Source of the DNA: JBBPZA01 sp038199375
GTDB taxonomy: Bacteria; Actinomycetota; Thermoleophilia; Solirubrobacterales; Solirubrobacteraceae
NCBI GenBank assembly: GCA_038199375.1
Contig: JBBPZA010000053.1
Span: 1-52,455 of the forward strand
Reading direction: 5' to 3'
DNA length: 52,455 nt
Position numbers and translations under genes: made by a program. Positions 39,695-47,407 of this stretch are shown one piece after another. Below the pieces are notes generated by a model. That model was not told the DNA's origin, did not search any database, and worked only from the letters and a program-made list of their open reading frames with translations. Each line of letters starts with the position of its first letter. Position 1 is the first letter of the stretch.

Positions 39695-40565
39695 TCGCCG
39701 TCTCGAGCTTGTCGGCGACAAGCGCCTCGACGTCGTCGAGCGTCTTCTTCACCAGGGCGGTGAGGACCTTCCCCGGGCCCGCCTCAACGTAGCGCTCGAC
39801 GCCCTCCTCGCGAAGCGCGAGCAGGACCTCGCGCCAGCGCACCGGGCTGGTGATCCCCTCGGCGAGCTGCCCCGGGATGTCGTCGAAGGGCTGCGCGGTC
39901 ACGCCCGAGAACACGGGGACCGACGGCTCGGCGAAGTCCACCTCGGCGAGCGCCTCGGCGAAGCTCTCCCGAGCCTCTGCTACGAGCGGTGAGTGGAAGG
40001 CGCCCGCGACGCTCAGCCGCACCGCGCGCACCCCGGCCTCCTTGGCGTCCTCGGCCGCGGCGTCGAGCTTGTCGCCGTCGCCGGAGACGACCACCTGGTC
40101 GGGCGCGTTGTCGTTGGCCACGCTCAAGCCGTGCTTGCTCGACAGCTCGTGCGCGAAGTCTACGCCGTCGCCACCGACCAGGGCCATCATTCCGCCGCCA
40201 CCCGCCTCCTCGGCGGCCGTTGCCATCAGCTCCCCACGCAGCGCCACGAGGCGCAGCCCCTCGGCCGGGCTTACGCTGCCGGCGGCGGCGAGCGCGGCGA
40301 TCTCTCCCATGGAGTGGCCGGCGAAGTACTTCAGCCCACCCACCCCGATCTGGGAGAGCTGCGCCCAGCCGGCCATGCTGGCGCAGTAGATCGCGGGCTG
40401 GGCGAAGCGGGTGCTCTCGTCGGCGCGGGCGAAGGGATCCTCGCCCCCGACCGCCTCCATCGCCGGCTCGAGCAGGTCGGGAGCGTCGCGCTCGACGCGC
40501 TCGCGCATGTCGTCGGTCTGGCTGCCCTGTCCGGGAAACAGCACGGCGGTGTCTTTGTCAGCCAT
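39687..40565 (-). CDS. fabD: Malonyl-CoA:ACP transacylase
   Basis: A 292-residue enzyme that transfers malonyl from CoA to ACP. LFPGQGSQ lies at 9-16, catalytic S85 in FAGHSMGEIAA, and the partner histidine in GAFHSPLV. It is the first gene of the operon fabD-fabH-fabG-acpP-fabF-acc-maoC-fabI. Its promoter should lie in the 150-bp gap shared with the IS607-like element, which contains a CCCCC/GGGGG hairpin at 40618-40631. Confidence 0.95.
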   Translation of the reverse strand: MADKDTAVLFPGQGSQTDDMRERVERDAPDLLEPAMEAVGGEDPFARADESTRFAQPAIYCASMAGWAQLSQIGVGGLKYFAGHSMGEIAALAAAGSVSPAEGLRLVALRGELMATAAEEAGGGGMMALVGGDGVDFAHELSSKHGLSVANDNAPDQVVVSGDGDKLDAAAEDAKEAGVRAVRLSVAGAFHSPLVAEARESFAEALAEVDFAEPSVPVFSGVTAQPFDDIPGQLAEGITSPVRWREVLLALREEGVERYVEAGPGKVLTALVKKTLDDVEALVADKLETANA

Positions 40566-40715
40566 GGCTACAGACTTGCCTGCGGCGGAGCACCGTACCC
40601 CCCGCGCCGCCGGTTTAGCCCCCGAATGGGGGGAGAGTTCGAGGGTGTCGCGGGGGGGTTCACAACTGCTCGGCGTTTTCCTTAAGCGTCCGTAGCAGCC
40701 GTACGCTTCTCAGTG

Positions 40716-41186
40716 ATGAAGCTGTCGGACTATGCGCGCGAGGAGGGCGTCCACTACATCACCGCCTACCGGTGGTGGCGGGAAGGGAGGCTGCCGCTCC
40801 CCTCCCGCCAGCTCCCATCGGGGACGATCGTCGTGGACAAGCCGAGCGCGTCGACCGATGGCGTGGCCCTTTACGCGCGCGTGTCCTCGTCCGATCAGCG
40901 TGAGGATCTGGAGCGCCAGGTCGGCCGGCTCGCGGCGTGGGCGACCTGCCAGGGCCTTCAAGTGACCGGGACGGTCGCCGAGGTCGGCTCGGGCCTGAAC
41001 GGGTCGCGCGGCAAGCTGAAGCGGCTGCTGTCGGACCGCTCGGTCGGCACGATCGTCGTCGAGCATCGCGAGCGCCTGCGTGACATCACCGAGGTCTCCA
41101 CCTCGATGTGCCCGCGCCTGTACGGCCGCCGGTCGGCTCGGCGTCGCGCGGAGCGTGCGGTTCGGGTCGCGAGCGAGACGGCGTAG
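40716..41186 (+). CDS. tnpA: IS607-type serine recombinase TnpA, internally deleted
   Basis: A 156-residue protein (ATG 40716, or GTG 40713). Residues 1-30 are a MerR-like helix-turn-helix (YAREEGVHYITAYRWWREG). VALYARVSSSDQREDL holds the nucleophile serine, then RGKLKRLLSDRSVGTIVVEHRERL. The sequence then jumps directly to DITEVSTSMCPRLYGRRSA, the C-terminal end. In normal family members about 35-40 residues lie between these blocks (FGxEYLEAAL, then VVVD, then EVDDDLVRDM). The clean in-frame loss should destroy the catalytic domain helix and inactivate the enzyme. Confidence 0.85.
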   Translation: MKLSDYAREEGVHYITAYRWWREGRLPLPSRQLPSGTIVVDKPSASTDGVALYARVSSSDQREDLERQVGRLAAWATCQGLQVTGTVAEVGSGLNGSRGKLKRLLSDRSVGTIVVEHRERLRDITEVSTSMCPRLYGRRSARRRAERAVRVASETA

Positions 41187-41188
41187 CG

Positions 41189-42529
41189 ATGCAGGTCACC
41201 CAGGCGTACCGGTTCGCGCTGGACCCTACCCCGGCGCAGCAGGGAAAGCTGGCATCGCACTGCGGCGGCCGCCGGTTCGCCTACAACTGGGGGCTGGGTC
41301 TGGTGAAGTCGCGCCTGGACGCACGTGCGGCCGGCGAGAGCGTGCCGTGGACGCTGCCCGCGCTGCGACGCGAATGGAACGCCAGCAAGGCGCAGGTCGC
41401 GCCGTGGTGGGCGCAGAACAGCAAGGAGGCATACAGTGCCGGGCTGGCCGATCTCGCGCGTGGGCTCGACGCGTTCTCGAAGTCCAAGCGCGGTCAGCGC
41501 GACGGCCCGCCCGTGGGCTTCCCTCGCTTCAAGGCCCGCGGCCGCGGGCGAGAGTCCTACCGGTACACCACAGGCCGCTTCGGCGTGTCTGGCCGCTGCC
41601 GCGTGCAGCTTCCCCGCGTCGGCCATGTGCGCACGCACGAGCCGACCGCGAAGCTGCTCACACGGATCAAGGACGGCCGCGCTCGCGTGTTGTCGATGAC
41701 GGTGTGCCGTGAGAACGGGCGATGGTTCTGCTCGCTGTGCTGCGAGGTCAAGCGCTGCGATCAGCCAGCCACGCGGCCGGGCGCGATCGTTGGCGTGGAC
41801 GTAGGGATCAAGCACCTGGCGGTGCTCTCCACGGGGGAGACGATCCCGAACCCTCGCGCGATCGAGGTGGCGCAGAAGAGGCTCCGTCGCTACCAGCGCC
41901 GACTCGATCGCCAGCGTCGGGCTGGCAATCCTGGCTGCTACGACGAGCGGGGACGGGCTGTCAAGGGCAGGCGACCGGCGAACCGCTCGCAGCGGATGCG
42001 CCGAACCGAGCAGCGCGTCACGCGCCTGCACGCCCGAGCCAGGGCCGTTCGCCGTGACGGCCTCTGCAAGCTCACGAGCAGCCTCGCCGCCACCTACGGC
42101 ACGGTAGTCGTCGAGCATCTGAACGTCGCCGGGATGGTGTTGAACCACAAGCTCGCCCGAGCGCTGTCCGATGCCGGATTCGCCGACATCCGCCGGCAGC
42201 TCGCCTACAAGACCGCTTGGCGTGGCGGACGGCTGGTCGTCGCGGAGCGCTTCTACCCATCTTCCAAAACCTGCTCGGCGTGCGGAGCCGCGAAAGCCAA
42301 GCTGCTCCTGTCCGAGCGCACCTACCGCTGCGAGCACTGCGGGCTGGTCCTCGACCGGGACGTGAACGCCGCGCGCAACCTCGCAGCGCTCGTGAATCAT
42401 GTCGCCCCGAGTGGTGGGGAGACCCTAAACGCGCGGTACGCCCGCCTTCCGGCGGGCGTACCGAGAACCCTTGTAAGACCCGGCACCCGCGCCGGGCCGT
42501 GGGTCGGCCGCGAAGCCCGCACCACCTAG
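41189..42529 (+). CDS. tnpB: TnpB RNA-guided endonuclease (IS607 type)
   Basis: A 446-residue protein, TnpB length. The N-terminal YRFALDPTPAQQGKLASHCG helix-turn domain is present. The RuvC active-site residues are all there: D204 in VGVDVGIKHL, E309 in VVVEHLNVAGM and D391 in LDRDVNAARNL. The zinc finger CSACG/CEHCG lies between the last two. TnpB cuts DNA guided by an omega RNA from the element's 3' end; cleavage of the vacated donor site promotes element retention. The reading frame runs about 40 codons past the RuvC end and overlaps the RNA hairpins. It begins 2 bp after the tnpA stop. Confidence 0.92.
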   Translation: MQVTQAYRFALDPTPAQQGKLASHCGGRRFAYNWGLGLVKSRLDARAAGESVPWTLPALRREWNASKAQVAPWWAQNSKEAYSAGLADLARGLDAFSKSKRGQRDGPPVGFPRFKARGRGRESYRYTTGRFGVSGRCRVQLPRVGHVRTHEPTAKLLTRIKDGRARVLSMTVCRENGRWFCSLCCEVKRCDQPATRPGAIVGVDVGIKHLAVLSTGETIPNPRAIEVAQKRLRRYQRRLDRQRRAGNPGCYDERGRAVKGRRPANRSQRMRRTEQRVTRLHARARAVRRDGLCKLTSSLAATYGTVVVEHLNVAGMVLNHKLARALSDAGFADIRRQLAYKTAWRGGRLVVAERFYPSSKTCSACGAAKAKLLLSERTYRCEHCGLVLDRDVNAARNLAALVNHVAPSGGETLNARYARLPAGVPRTLVRPGTRAGPWVGREARTT

Positions 42530-42545
42530 TGGGTCAGACGGGCAC
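42390..42545 (+). ncRNA. Candidate omega RNA (reRNA) scaffold at the tnpB 3' end
   Basis: Two perfect hairpins lie here: a 12-bp stem with loop TTCC (42435-42446 paired to 42451-42462) and CCCGGC-ACCCGC-GCCGGG (42479-42496). They overlap the last codons of tnpB and lie near the element's right end, where TnpB guide RNAs are made, with the guide provided by DNA beyond the boundary. The position fits; the RNA itself is inferred. Confidence 0.5.
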
Positions 42546-42601
42546 CGCCCCCGAGCAATCGGAGGCAACGTGAAAGAGATGCATACGTTTCACGCCACGG
42601 G

Positions 42602-43207
42602 TCAGGCGATGACGCCCAAGCGCTGCGCGCGCTGGACGGCCTCCGCGCGGTTGCGCACCTCGAGCTTGCGGTAGAGCGAGGTCGTGTACTCCTTGACCGT
42701 GTAGGGCGAGAGGTAGAGCTTCCCGGCGATCTCGCGGTTGGTGGCTCCGCCGGCGAGCAGGGTGAGCACCTCTCGCTCGCGACCGGAGAGGAGTGTGTGG
42801 GGCTGCTCGGAGCGGGGCGCGAAGACGGTCATGCCCAGGCCGACCATCCGGACGGCCTTGGTGACGTCCTGCGCCGCCCAGTCCTTCGAGACGAAGCCCG
42901 AGGCGCCCGCCGCCTTCGCCGCCGTCGGCGAGATGTTGCCCACCCCCGAGATCAGCAGCACCCGCGTACCCGGGGAGACGACGCGCAGGGTCTGGCAGAG
43001 CTCGGCGCCCGACTCCTCGCCGACGAAGAGGTCGACAAGGGCCACGTGGGGCTCGTAGCGCTTGGTCAGCGCGAGCGCCTGCTCGCCGTCGCTCGCCGCC
43101 AGGCAGCGCTCCACCCACGACTGGGCGCCCAGCACCTCTCGAAAGCCCCACTGGACGATGTCGTGGTCGTCGACCACGAGGATGCGAAGCTTGCGGCGCC
43201 CGGTCAA
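42602..43207 (-). CDS. NarL/LuxR-family response regulator
   Basis: A 201-residue protein. The receiver domain shows D13/D14 in ILVVDDHD, the phosphorylation site D59 in VALVDLFVG, and a GFVSKD lysine. The LuxR helix-turn-helix LLSGREREVLTLLAGGATNR then EIAGKLYLSPYTVKEYTTSL occupies residues 135-190. It starts at TTG 43207, overlapping the TGA of the kinase gene, and forms a two-component pair with it. The regulated genes are unknown; the beta-propeller gene next door is a candidate. Confidence 0.9.
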   Translation of the reverse strand: MTGRRKLRILVVDDHDIVQWGFREVLGAQSWVERCLAASDGEQALALTKRYEPHVALVDLFVGEESGAELCQTLRVVSPGTRVLLISGVGNISPTAAKAAGASGFVSKDWAAQDVTKAVRMVGLGMTVFAPRSEQPHTLLSGREREVLTLLAGGATNREIAGKLYLSPYTVKEYTTSLYRKLEVRNRAEAVQRAQRLGVIA

Positions 43208-44322
43208 TGCGCCACCGGGGGAAGCACCAGCCGTACGCGCCAACGATCCGTGCCCTTGGATCCGAACTCCAGGAGCCCGCCGCGCTGCACCGCTTCGAAG
43301 AACGCCAGCCGCAGGCCCATGCCGGTCCCCCGCGGGTCGCTGCGCACTCCGTCGTTGGAGACCTCGAGCGTGAAGGCGCCGTCCTCGGAACCCACCATGA
43401 CGTCGACGCGGCTCGGGTCGGCGTGCTTGCGGGCATTGCCCAGCGCCTCGGCGAGCACGGACTGGGCCAGCGGCTCGCACTCCTCGGGGACCTCCACGTC
43501 CTCCGGCCAGGTCACTCGTACCCCGAGGTCGCGATGGTGCTCTAGGAGCCGGTCGAGCTCCTCGCGCAACCGCGTCGCCACCTCGGTCGGCTCGGGAACG
43601 ACCGGCCGCTGGAGAGCCGTGCGCAGGTCGCCCAGGGCGGCCTGGATCTCGTTCGAGCAGCGCGTCCAGACTTCCGCGCGAGGCTCCCTGTCGGGCGCGA
43701 GCGCAAGCGATACCCCGAAGAGCCGCTGCATGACGCGATCGTGGACCTCACGGGTCAGCGTGATCCTGTCGGAGAGCACGCGCGCGCGCTCCTGCTGGCG
43801 CGTCGCGATCCGTGCGCTGGCGGCAAGCGCGACCATCCTGCCCAAGAGCCACAGCGCGTGGCGCTCCTCGTCGGTGAGCTCGAAGCGGCCGCCACCGCGG
43901 TCGACGAGGATCACCCCGAACCAGCGACCCGCCGCCGCGACCGGGATGCAGGTGAGCGTGGTCACGGGGAAGAGGCGGGCGTAGCGCTCGGGGATCTGGT
44001 GCTCGAGATCGTCGGAGGTCTCGATCACCTGATCGGTGACGAGCGCGCGATGGGCGAGCGGCGCGTCCTCCAGCGTGCCGAAGACCTGGGAGAGCAGCTC
44101 CGGGTCGAAGCCATAGGAGCCGACGGGCCGGACCCCTGCGCGGGCTTGGTCGTAGAGAAAGAACACGGCCCGCTCCATCGTGGTCATCCGGCACACCGCC
44201 TCGCAGACGCGGTCGTAGAAGTCGCCCGAGGGGTTGGGCGATTCGACGTCGGAGAGCAGGTCGACCAGGACGTCGAGCGCCTCCAGGCGGGGGGCCGCGG
44301 CGGGAGCCGTCACGCAGCGCAA
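43204..44322 (-). CDS. GAF-domain sensor histidine kinase (HisKA_3 type)
   Basis: A 372-residue cytoplasmic kinase without membrane helices. Residues 15-165 form a GAF-like sensory domain (GRWFGVILVDRGG). The dimerisation/phosphorylation helix LTREVHDRVMQRLFG holds the phospho-acceptor H194, and the ATPase domain carries EALGNARKHA and GTGMGLRLAFFE. The start is TTG 44322; GTG 44313 is also possible. The adjoining response regulator is its evident partner. Confidence 0.9.
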   Translation of the reverse strand: MRCVTAPAAAPRLEALDVLVDLLSDVESPNPSGDFYDRVCEAVCRMTTMERAVFFLYDQARAGVRPVGSYGFDPELLSQVFGTLEDAPLAHRALVTDQVIETSDDLEHQIPERYARLFPVTTLTCIPVAAAGRWFGVILVDRGGGRFELTDEERHALWLLGRMVALAASARIATRQQERARVLSDRITLTREVHDRVMQRLFGVSLALAPDREPRAEVWTRCSNEIQAALGDLRTALQRPVVPEPTEVATRLREELDRLLEHHRDLGVRVTWPEDVEVPEECEPLAQSVLAEALGNARKHADPSRVDVMVGSEDGAFTLEVSNDGVRSDPRGTGMGLRLAFFEAVQRGGLLEFGSKGTDRWRVRLVLPPVAH

Positions 44323-44566
44323 GCTATCCGGTTCCTCGCATGTCGGCGGCGAACCCGGCGATCGGCGAGCTCGTTGCTCTGACGCTCCTCGGGCACCCCC
44401 GAGAACCGGGTGGAGACAGCCCTTCGTCGGCGCGGCGCAGCCGGGCAGGGAACGTCGAACACACCGGCGGCGGCGTGGTCGCGGGGGGTGTGCCGGCTTC
44501 CGGGCCTACAATGCCGATAAGTCGGCAACACCTCTCGGCTCTCGGCTCTCGGCTGAACTCGGCCTC
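44323..44566. other. Intergenic region upstream of the sensor kinase
   Basis: About 244 bp between the kinase start and the 3' end of the beta-propeller gene. It contains three tandem CTCGGCT units (44536-44556) and no convincing open frame. Confidence 0.3.
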
Positions 44567-46600
44567 TCAGCGGACTGGGGCGGGCGCCGGCTGGGCGACG
44601 GTCGGTGGAGGAGGGGTCGGTGGTGGAGGGGTCGGTGGTGGCGACACCGGCGTCGGCGTCGGTGGGACCGCACCGCCCTGGCTTGCTGACGGGATCGGGA
44701 AGGGCACGAACGCCTCGTCGTCCAGCGTGGCGAGGTTCGAGGCCTTCAGTCCCAGAGAGGACAGGGTGAACAGCCGGTCGCCCATGACCAGCGTGCGGGT
44801 GACCCGCGGCGCGTAGCTGCCCTGGGCCGCCTCGTGGGAGACGCGCCCGACTTCCTCGATGGCCTCGCGGCGCACGCGGAAGCCGATCGCGCCCGTGAAG
44901 CCCTCACGCCCGCCGAAGACCTGTACGGGCAGGACGGCCAGCGAGGTCTTCGGCCAGTACAGGAAGGCCCGGTGGTCGTACTCCACGTCCGAGGACGAGG
45001 AGGAGCCCAGCGCCCGCTGGGCGATGCGCACCGGCTTGCTCAGGTCAGAGACGTCGAAGAGCGAGAGCTGAGTGCCCGCCGTCCGGCCCTCCCGGGTGGC
45101 GTCCTGGCCGATGCCCAGCAGCAGGCCGTCGCCGACGGGGTGCAGGTAGGCCGAGTAGCCGAGGATCTTCAGCTCGCCCACGACCTTGGGCGCGGCCGGC
45201 ACGGAGAGATCGAGGGTATAGAGCGGATCGACCTGCCGGAAGGTCACGACGAACCCCTTCTCGTCGATGAAGCGCACCGCGTAGATCCGCTCGCCGCGGC
45301 CGAGCCCTCCGACCCTCCCGAGCTGGGTGAGCGCCCCCGGTCGCTCCTCGAGCGTCGTGACGAAGCTCTCGCTCTCGCCCGCCTGGCGGCCGCCCCACCA
45401 GGGCGGGGCGCTGGTGCTGGCCACCCGCAGGACGCCCTTGTACTCCGAGAGCGAGAACTGGTTGAGCACCGAGCCGGTCACCTCGCCGCTCGCGCGGTAC
45501 TCGGTCTTGCCCGGGCTGGAGATGTCGAACTTGTGGATGGCCGTCGTCAGCGGAGGCGGCCCCTGATCGGGCGAGGCGGGGGGCGGCAGCCGGCGCTGGG
45601 TGGCCACGTAGAGGCCGGTCGTCGAGGCGTAGACCGTCTGGGCGTCGGTCATGAGCCCGTCGACGTCGACCGCGGGCAGCCCCTTCTCCATGTCGATCGT
45701 CAGTACCGAGAGCATGTCCAGGCCCGAGTAGGTGCGCGACCGGCGCACGGCGCGGCAGGAGGAGAGCTTGCGCCGCGTGCCCTTCCCGGCCCGGCCCTTG
45801 CGAAGCGTCGCGCCCGGCAGCCAGCCCGACGACTTGGCGCGGGCTCCGTCCTCGCCCTGCCTGAGCGCGCGCGGAACCGAGGCGACGACCACGCGTGCGG
45901 TCGCCCCGTTGAGGCGGGCGCTCACGACGGATCCATCGACGTCGAGTGTGCGCCGCACGCGCATGTCGCCGGGGTCGCTGACGTCGACCTCGGTCAGGCG
46001 GCTGGTCGGGTTCCAGTAGGGCGCGATGCTCGCCGGTCGTGCGGGCACCGGCCCGCCCCCGTCCACCGGCCCGCCGAAGGCCGGCGCGCTTCCCGAGAGC
46101 ACGAGCACGCGGTCGCCGAAGAGCAGCAGCTCGCCGCCGTAGTCGTTCATCTCCAGGCTGCCCAGCAGCCGCGGCTTCTCGGCGCGTCCGTCCACCGCCA
46201 GCAGCTTCCCGTTGGCCAGCGTGAAGATCCGCTTGCCGTCGCTCTTGACGACGTCGGGCTCGTCGACTCCCTCCTCCTGGACGTTCGTAGGGGAGGAGTC
46301 GCCGTCCGACGAGCCGGGCGCGCTGGCGGGCGCGGGTGCCGCCGTCGGCGCCGTGCCCCCGTCCGGCGCGCCCTGAGCGCCGGGGGCGCCCTGGGCCACA
46401 GGCGTGGGCATGCCCACCGCGGGAGCCGCGCTGCCGCGACTCGCCTTGCCCGCATAGCGCTGACCGTAGGCCACGAGCGAGGTGCACGAGGAGAACGTCT
46501 TGAGGCGGATCGTCTTGGTCGAGCGCGCCTCGGCGACACCGGGGACGGCCCCCGCGATCGCGATCGCCGTGGCGATCAAGGGCAAAAGGCGAATCCCCAC
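44567..46600 (-). CDS. Exported beta-propeller protein (PF09826-like)
   Basis: A 677-residue protein from GTG 46600. A signal peptide (IRLLPLIATAIAIAGAVPGV) precedes an Ala/Pro/Gly linker and the NVQEEGVDEPDVVKSDGKRIFTL start of a long propeller domain. That region runs through repeated blade motifs (LLLFGDRVLVLSG, VLTIDMEKG, GERIYAVRFIDEKGFVVTF, TSLAVLPVQVFGG). The C-terminal 35 residues are Pro-rich. The NVQEEGVDEPD entry is typical of the actinobacterial beta-propeller family. Role unknown, perhaps surface recognition. Confidence 0.85.
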   Translation of the reverse strand: MGIRLLPLIATAIAIAGAVPGVAEARSTKTIRLKTFSSCTSLVAYGQRYAGKASRGSAAPAVGMPTPVAQGAPGAQGAPDGGTAPTAAPAPASAPGSSDGDSSPTNVQEEGVDEPDVVKSDGKRIFTLANGKLLAVDGRAEKPRLLGSLEMNDYGGELLLFGDRVLVLSGSAPAFGGPVDGGGPVPARPASIAPYWNPTSRLTEVDVSDPGDMRVRRTLDVDGSVVSARLNGATARVVVASVPRALRQGEDGARAKSSGWLPGATLRKGRAGKGTRRKLSSCRAVRRSRTYSGLDMLSVLTIDMEKGLPAVDVDGLMTDAQTVYASTTGLYVATQRRLPPPASPDQGPPPLTTAIHKFDISSPGKTEYRASGEVTGSVLNQFSLSEYKGVLRVASTSAPPWWGGRQAGESESFVTTLEERPGALTQLGRVGGLGRGERIYAVRFIDEKGFVVTFRQVDPLYTLDLSVPAAPKVVGELKILGYSAYLHPVGDGLLLGIGQDATREGRTAGTQLSLFDVSDLSKPVRIAQRALGSSSSSDVEYDHRAFLYWPKTSLAVLPVQVFGGREGFTGAIGFRVRREAIEEVGRVSHEAAQGSYAPRVTRTLVMGDRLFTLSSLGLKASNLATLDDEAFVPFPIPSASQGGAVPPTPTPVSPPPTPPPPTPPPPTVAQPAPAPVR

Positions 46601-46681
46601 GACCGAGAGGGTACTCCGGAGCGGAGCCGGAGCGCGAGCCAGAGCCACCGCCACACCCCCACGGGCGCGTTCGCGTCGTGA

Positions 46682-46816
46682 AGTCGATCGGCGAGCACGG
46701 TGAAGGACATCCTCGTCGGCTCGGGCCTGGCCTTCGAGGACCATGGCGACCACGAGCTCCGGGGGGTCCCCGGGGAGTGGTCGCTCTACGCGCTGGCCGA
46801 CGCCGCGGGTGGCTAG
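46682..46816 (+). pseudogene. Adenylate/guanylate cyclase-like C-terminal remnant
   Basis: The frame ending at TAG 46814-46816 reads STVKDILVGSGLAFEDHG then HELRGVPGEWSLYALA. Class III cyclase-linked proteins typically end VKDLVAGSGxxFxDRGxHxLKGVPGEWRLY, so this is the last 40 residues of such a protein. No upstream catalytic domain is present in the 80 bp to the beta-propeller start. Confidence 0.6.
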
Positions 46817-46838
46817 CTGGTGGTTGCGGAGCGCACTT

Positions 46839-46963
46839 GCTAGCGTAGGTGGCGTTCGGCCGGGTTTCGAGCCCGGCACAAGCAGTGTCAGCGCCCGCAG
46901 TCGTTGCCTGAAGGCATCCTCCGGGATCGCAGCACAGCAAAAACCCCCCTGGAGGAAAGACAT
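46839..46963 (+). promoter_or_regulatory. Promoter box and long hairpin leader of the cold-shock gene
   Basis: GCTAGCGT (46839-46846) contains the -10-like TAGCGT. It is followed by a hairpin GCCGGG-TTTCGAG-CCCGGC and a leader of about 110 nt up to a GGAGGA site 7 nt before the ATG at 46964. The same 8-bp box at nearly the same distance heads the DEAD-box helicase gene (48820-48827). Long structured leaders are typical of cold-shock mRNAs; the TSS is not mapped. Confidence 0.5.
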
Positions 46964-47167
46964 ATGCCCACCGGAACCGTCAAGTGGTTCAGCGACGACA
47001 AGGGCTTCGGCTTCATCACCCCAGACGATTCGGGCAAGGATCTGTTCGTCCATCACTCCGGCATCGTCGCCGACGGCTACCGCTCGCTGCCCGAGGGCGC
47101 GAAGGTCTCCTACGAGTCCGAGGCCGGCCCGAAGGGCCCCAAGGCCGTAAACGTTCAGGTCGTCTGA
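46964..47167 (+). CDS. Cold-shock protein
   Basis: A 67-residue OB-fold RNA chaperone. RNP1 (KGFGFI) and RNP2 (DLFVHHS) motifs are intact and GTVKWFSDDKGFGFITPDD is classic. It melts RNA secondary structures during cold or stress. The start at ATG 46964 is set by the GGAGGA site; a longer in-frame extension upstream lacks homology. A short gene follows 3 bp after its stop. Confidence 0.96.
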   Translation: MPTGTVKWFSDDKGFGFITPDDSGKDLFVHHSGIVADGYRSLPEGAKVSYESEAGPKGPKAVNVQVV

Positions 47168-47170
47168 GCC

Positions 47171-47341
47171 ATGGCGGCGCGCACCACGCGCGAGCGTGAG
47201 GCCGAGCGGCGCAAGGTCAAGCTCGAGCTCGTCGAGGAGCAGATCCGCGGCGGCTCGCTCGAGGTGCGCAAGATGACCGCCGAGGAGCGCGCCCGCTGGG
47301 GACACGCTCCCGCGAAGGAGCGACCCTCCCGCCGGCGCTGA
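47171..47341 (+). CDS. Small basic/acidic protein downstream of the cold-shock gene (56 aa)
   Basis: ATG 47171 starts MAARTTREREAERRKVKLEL and continues VEEQIRGGSLEVRKMTAEER to a TGA at 47339-47341. It is a very charged, probably helical peptide without Cys. It begins 3 bp after the cold-shock gene stop, so it is cotranscribed and may be cold-regulated. It is too short for most gene callers, but codon composition and position support coding. Confidence 0.6.
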   Translation: MAARTTREREAERRKVKLELVEEQIRGGSLEVRKMTAEERARWGHAPAKERPSRRR

Positions 47342-47348
47342 CGCGTGC

Positions 47349-47407
47349 GAGGGCGGCTCAGCCGCCCTCCGCGTGTCGCTTCGGCCCCAGGGCGGCTCAG
47401 CCGCCCT
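47349..47407. repeat. Duplicated GAGGGCGGCT hairpin at convergent gene ends
   Basis: Two inverted repeats lie 39 bp apart: GAGGGCGGCT-C-AGCCGCCCTC (47349-47369) and AGGGCGGCT-C-AGCCGCCCT (47389-47407). Each contains the stop codon pattern of the SRPBCC gene on the minus strand; the second holds the real TGA (47397-47399). They probably act as a bidirectional terminator region; there is no T-run. Confidence 0.65.

Larger units (their letters stand above)
40680..42545 (+). mobile_element. IS607-family element with damaged tnpA and intact tnpB
   Basis: tnpA (serine recombinase) and tnpB lie 2 bp apart in the order usual for IS607. The ends are not marked by inverted repeats, as expected for the family, so the limits given are approximate: the left end lies between the fabD start and 40713 and the right end between the hairpins near 42497 and the stop of the response-regulator gene (42602). 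It sits in the intergenic space between fabD and the two-component operon. Confidence 0.75.

Noticed and set aside
44590..44650. Repetitive GGTGGAGGAGGGGTCGG-like DNA that might be a minisatellite
   Set aside because: It encodes the Pro/Thr-rich C-terminal tail of the beta-propeller protein in frame.
46856..46877. GGGTTTCGAGCCC hairpin that could suggest a tRNA T-loop
   Set aside because: The 7-nt loop is TTTCGAG, not the TTCRANN pattern, and no tRNA body is present; kept as a leader hairpin.
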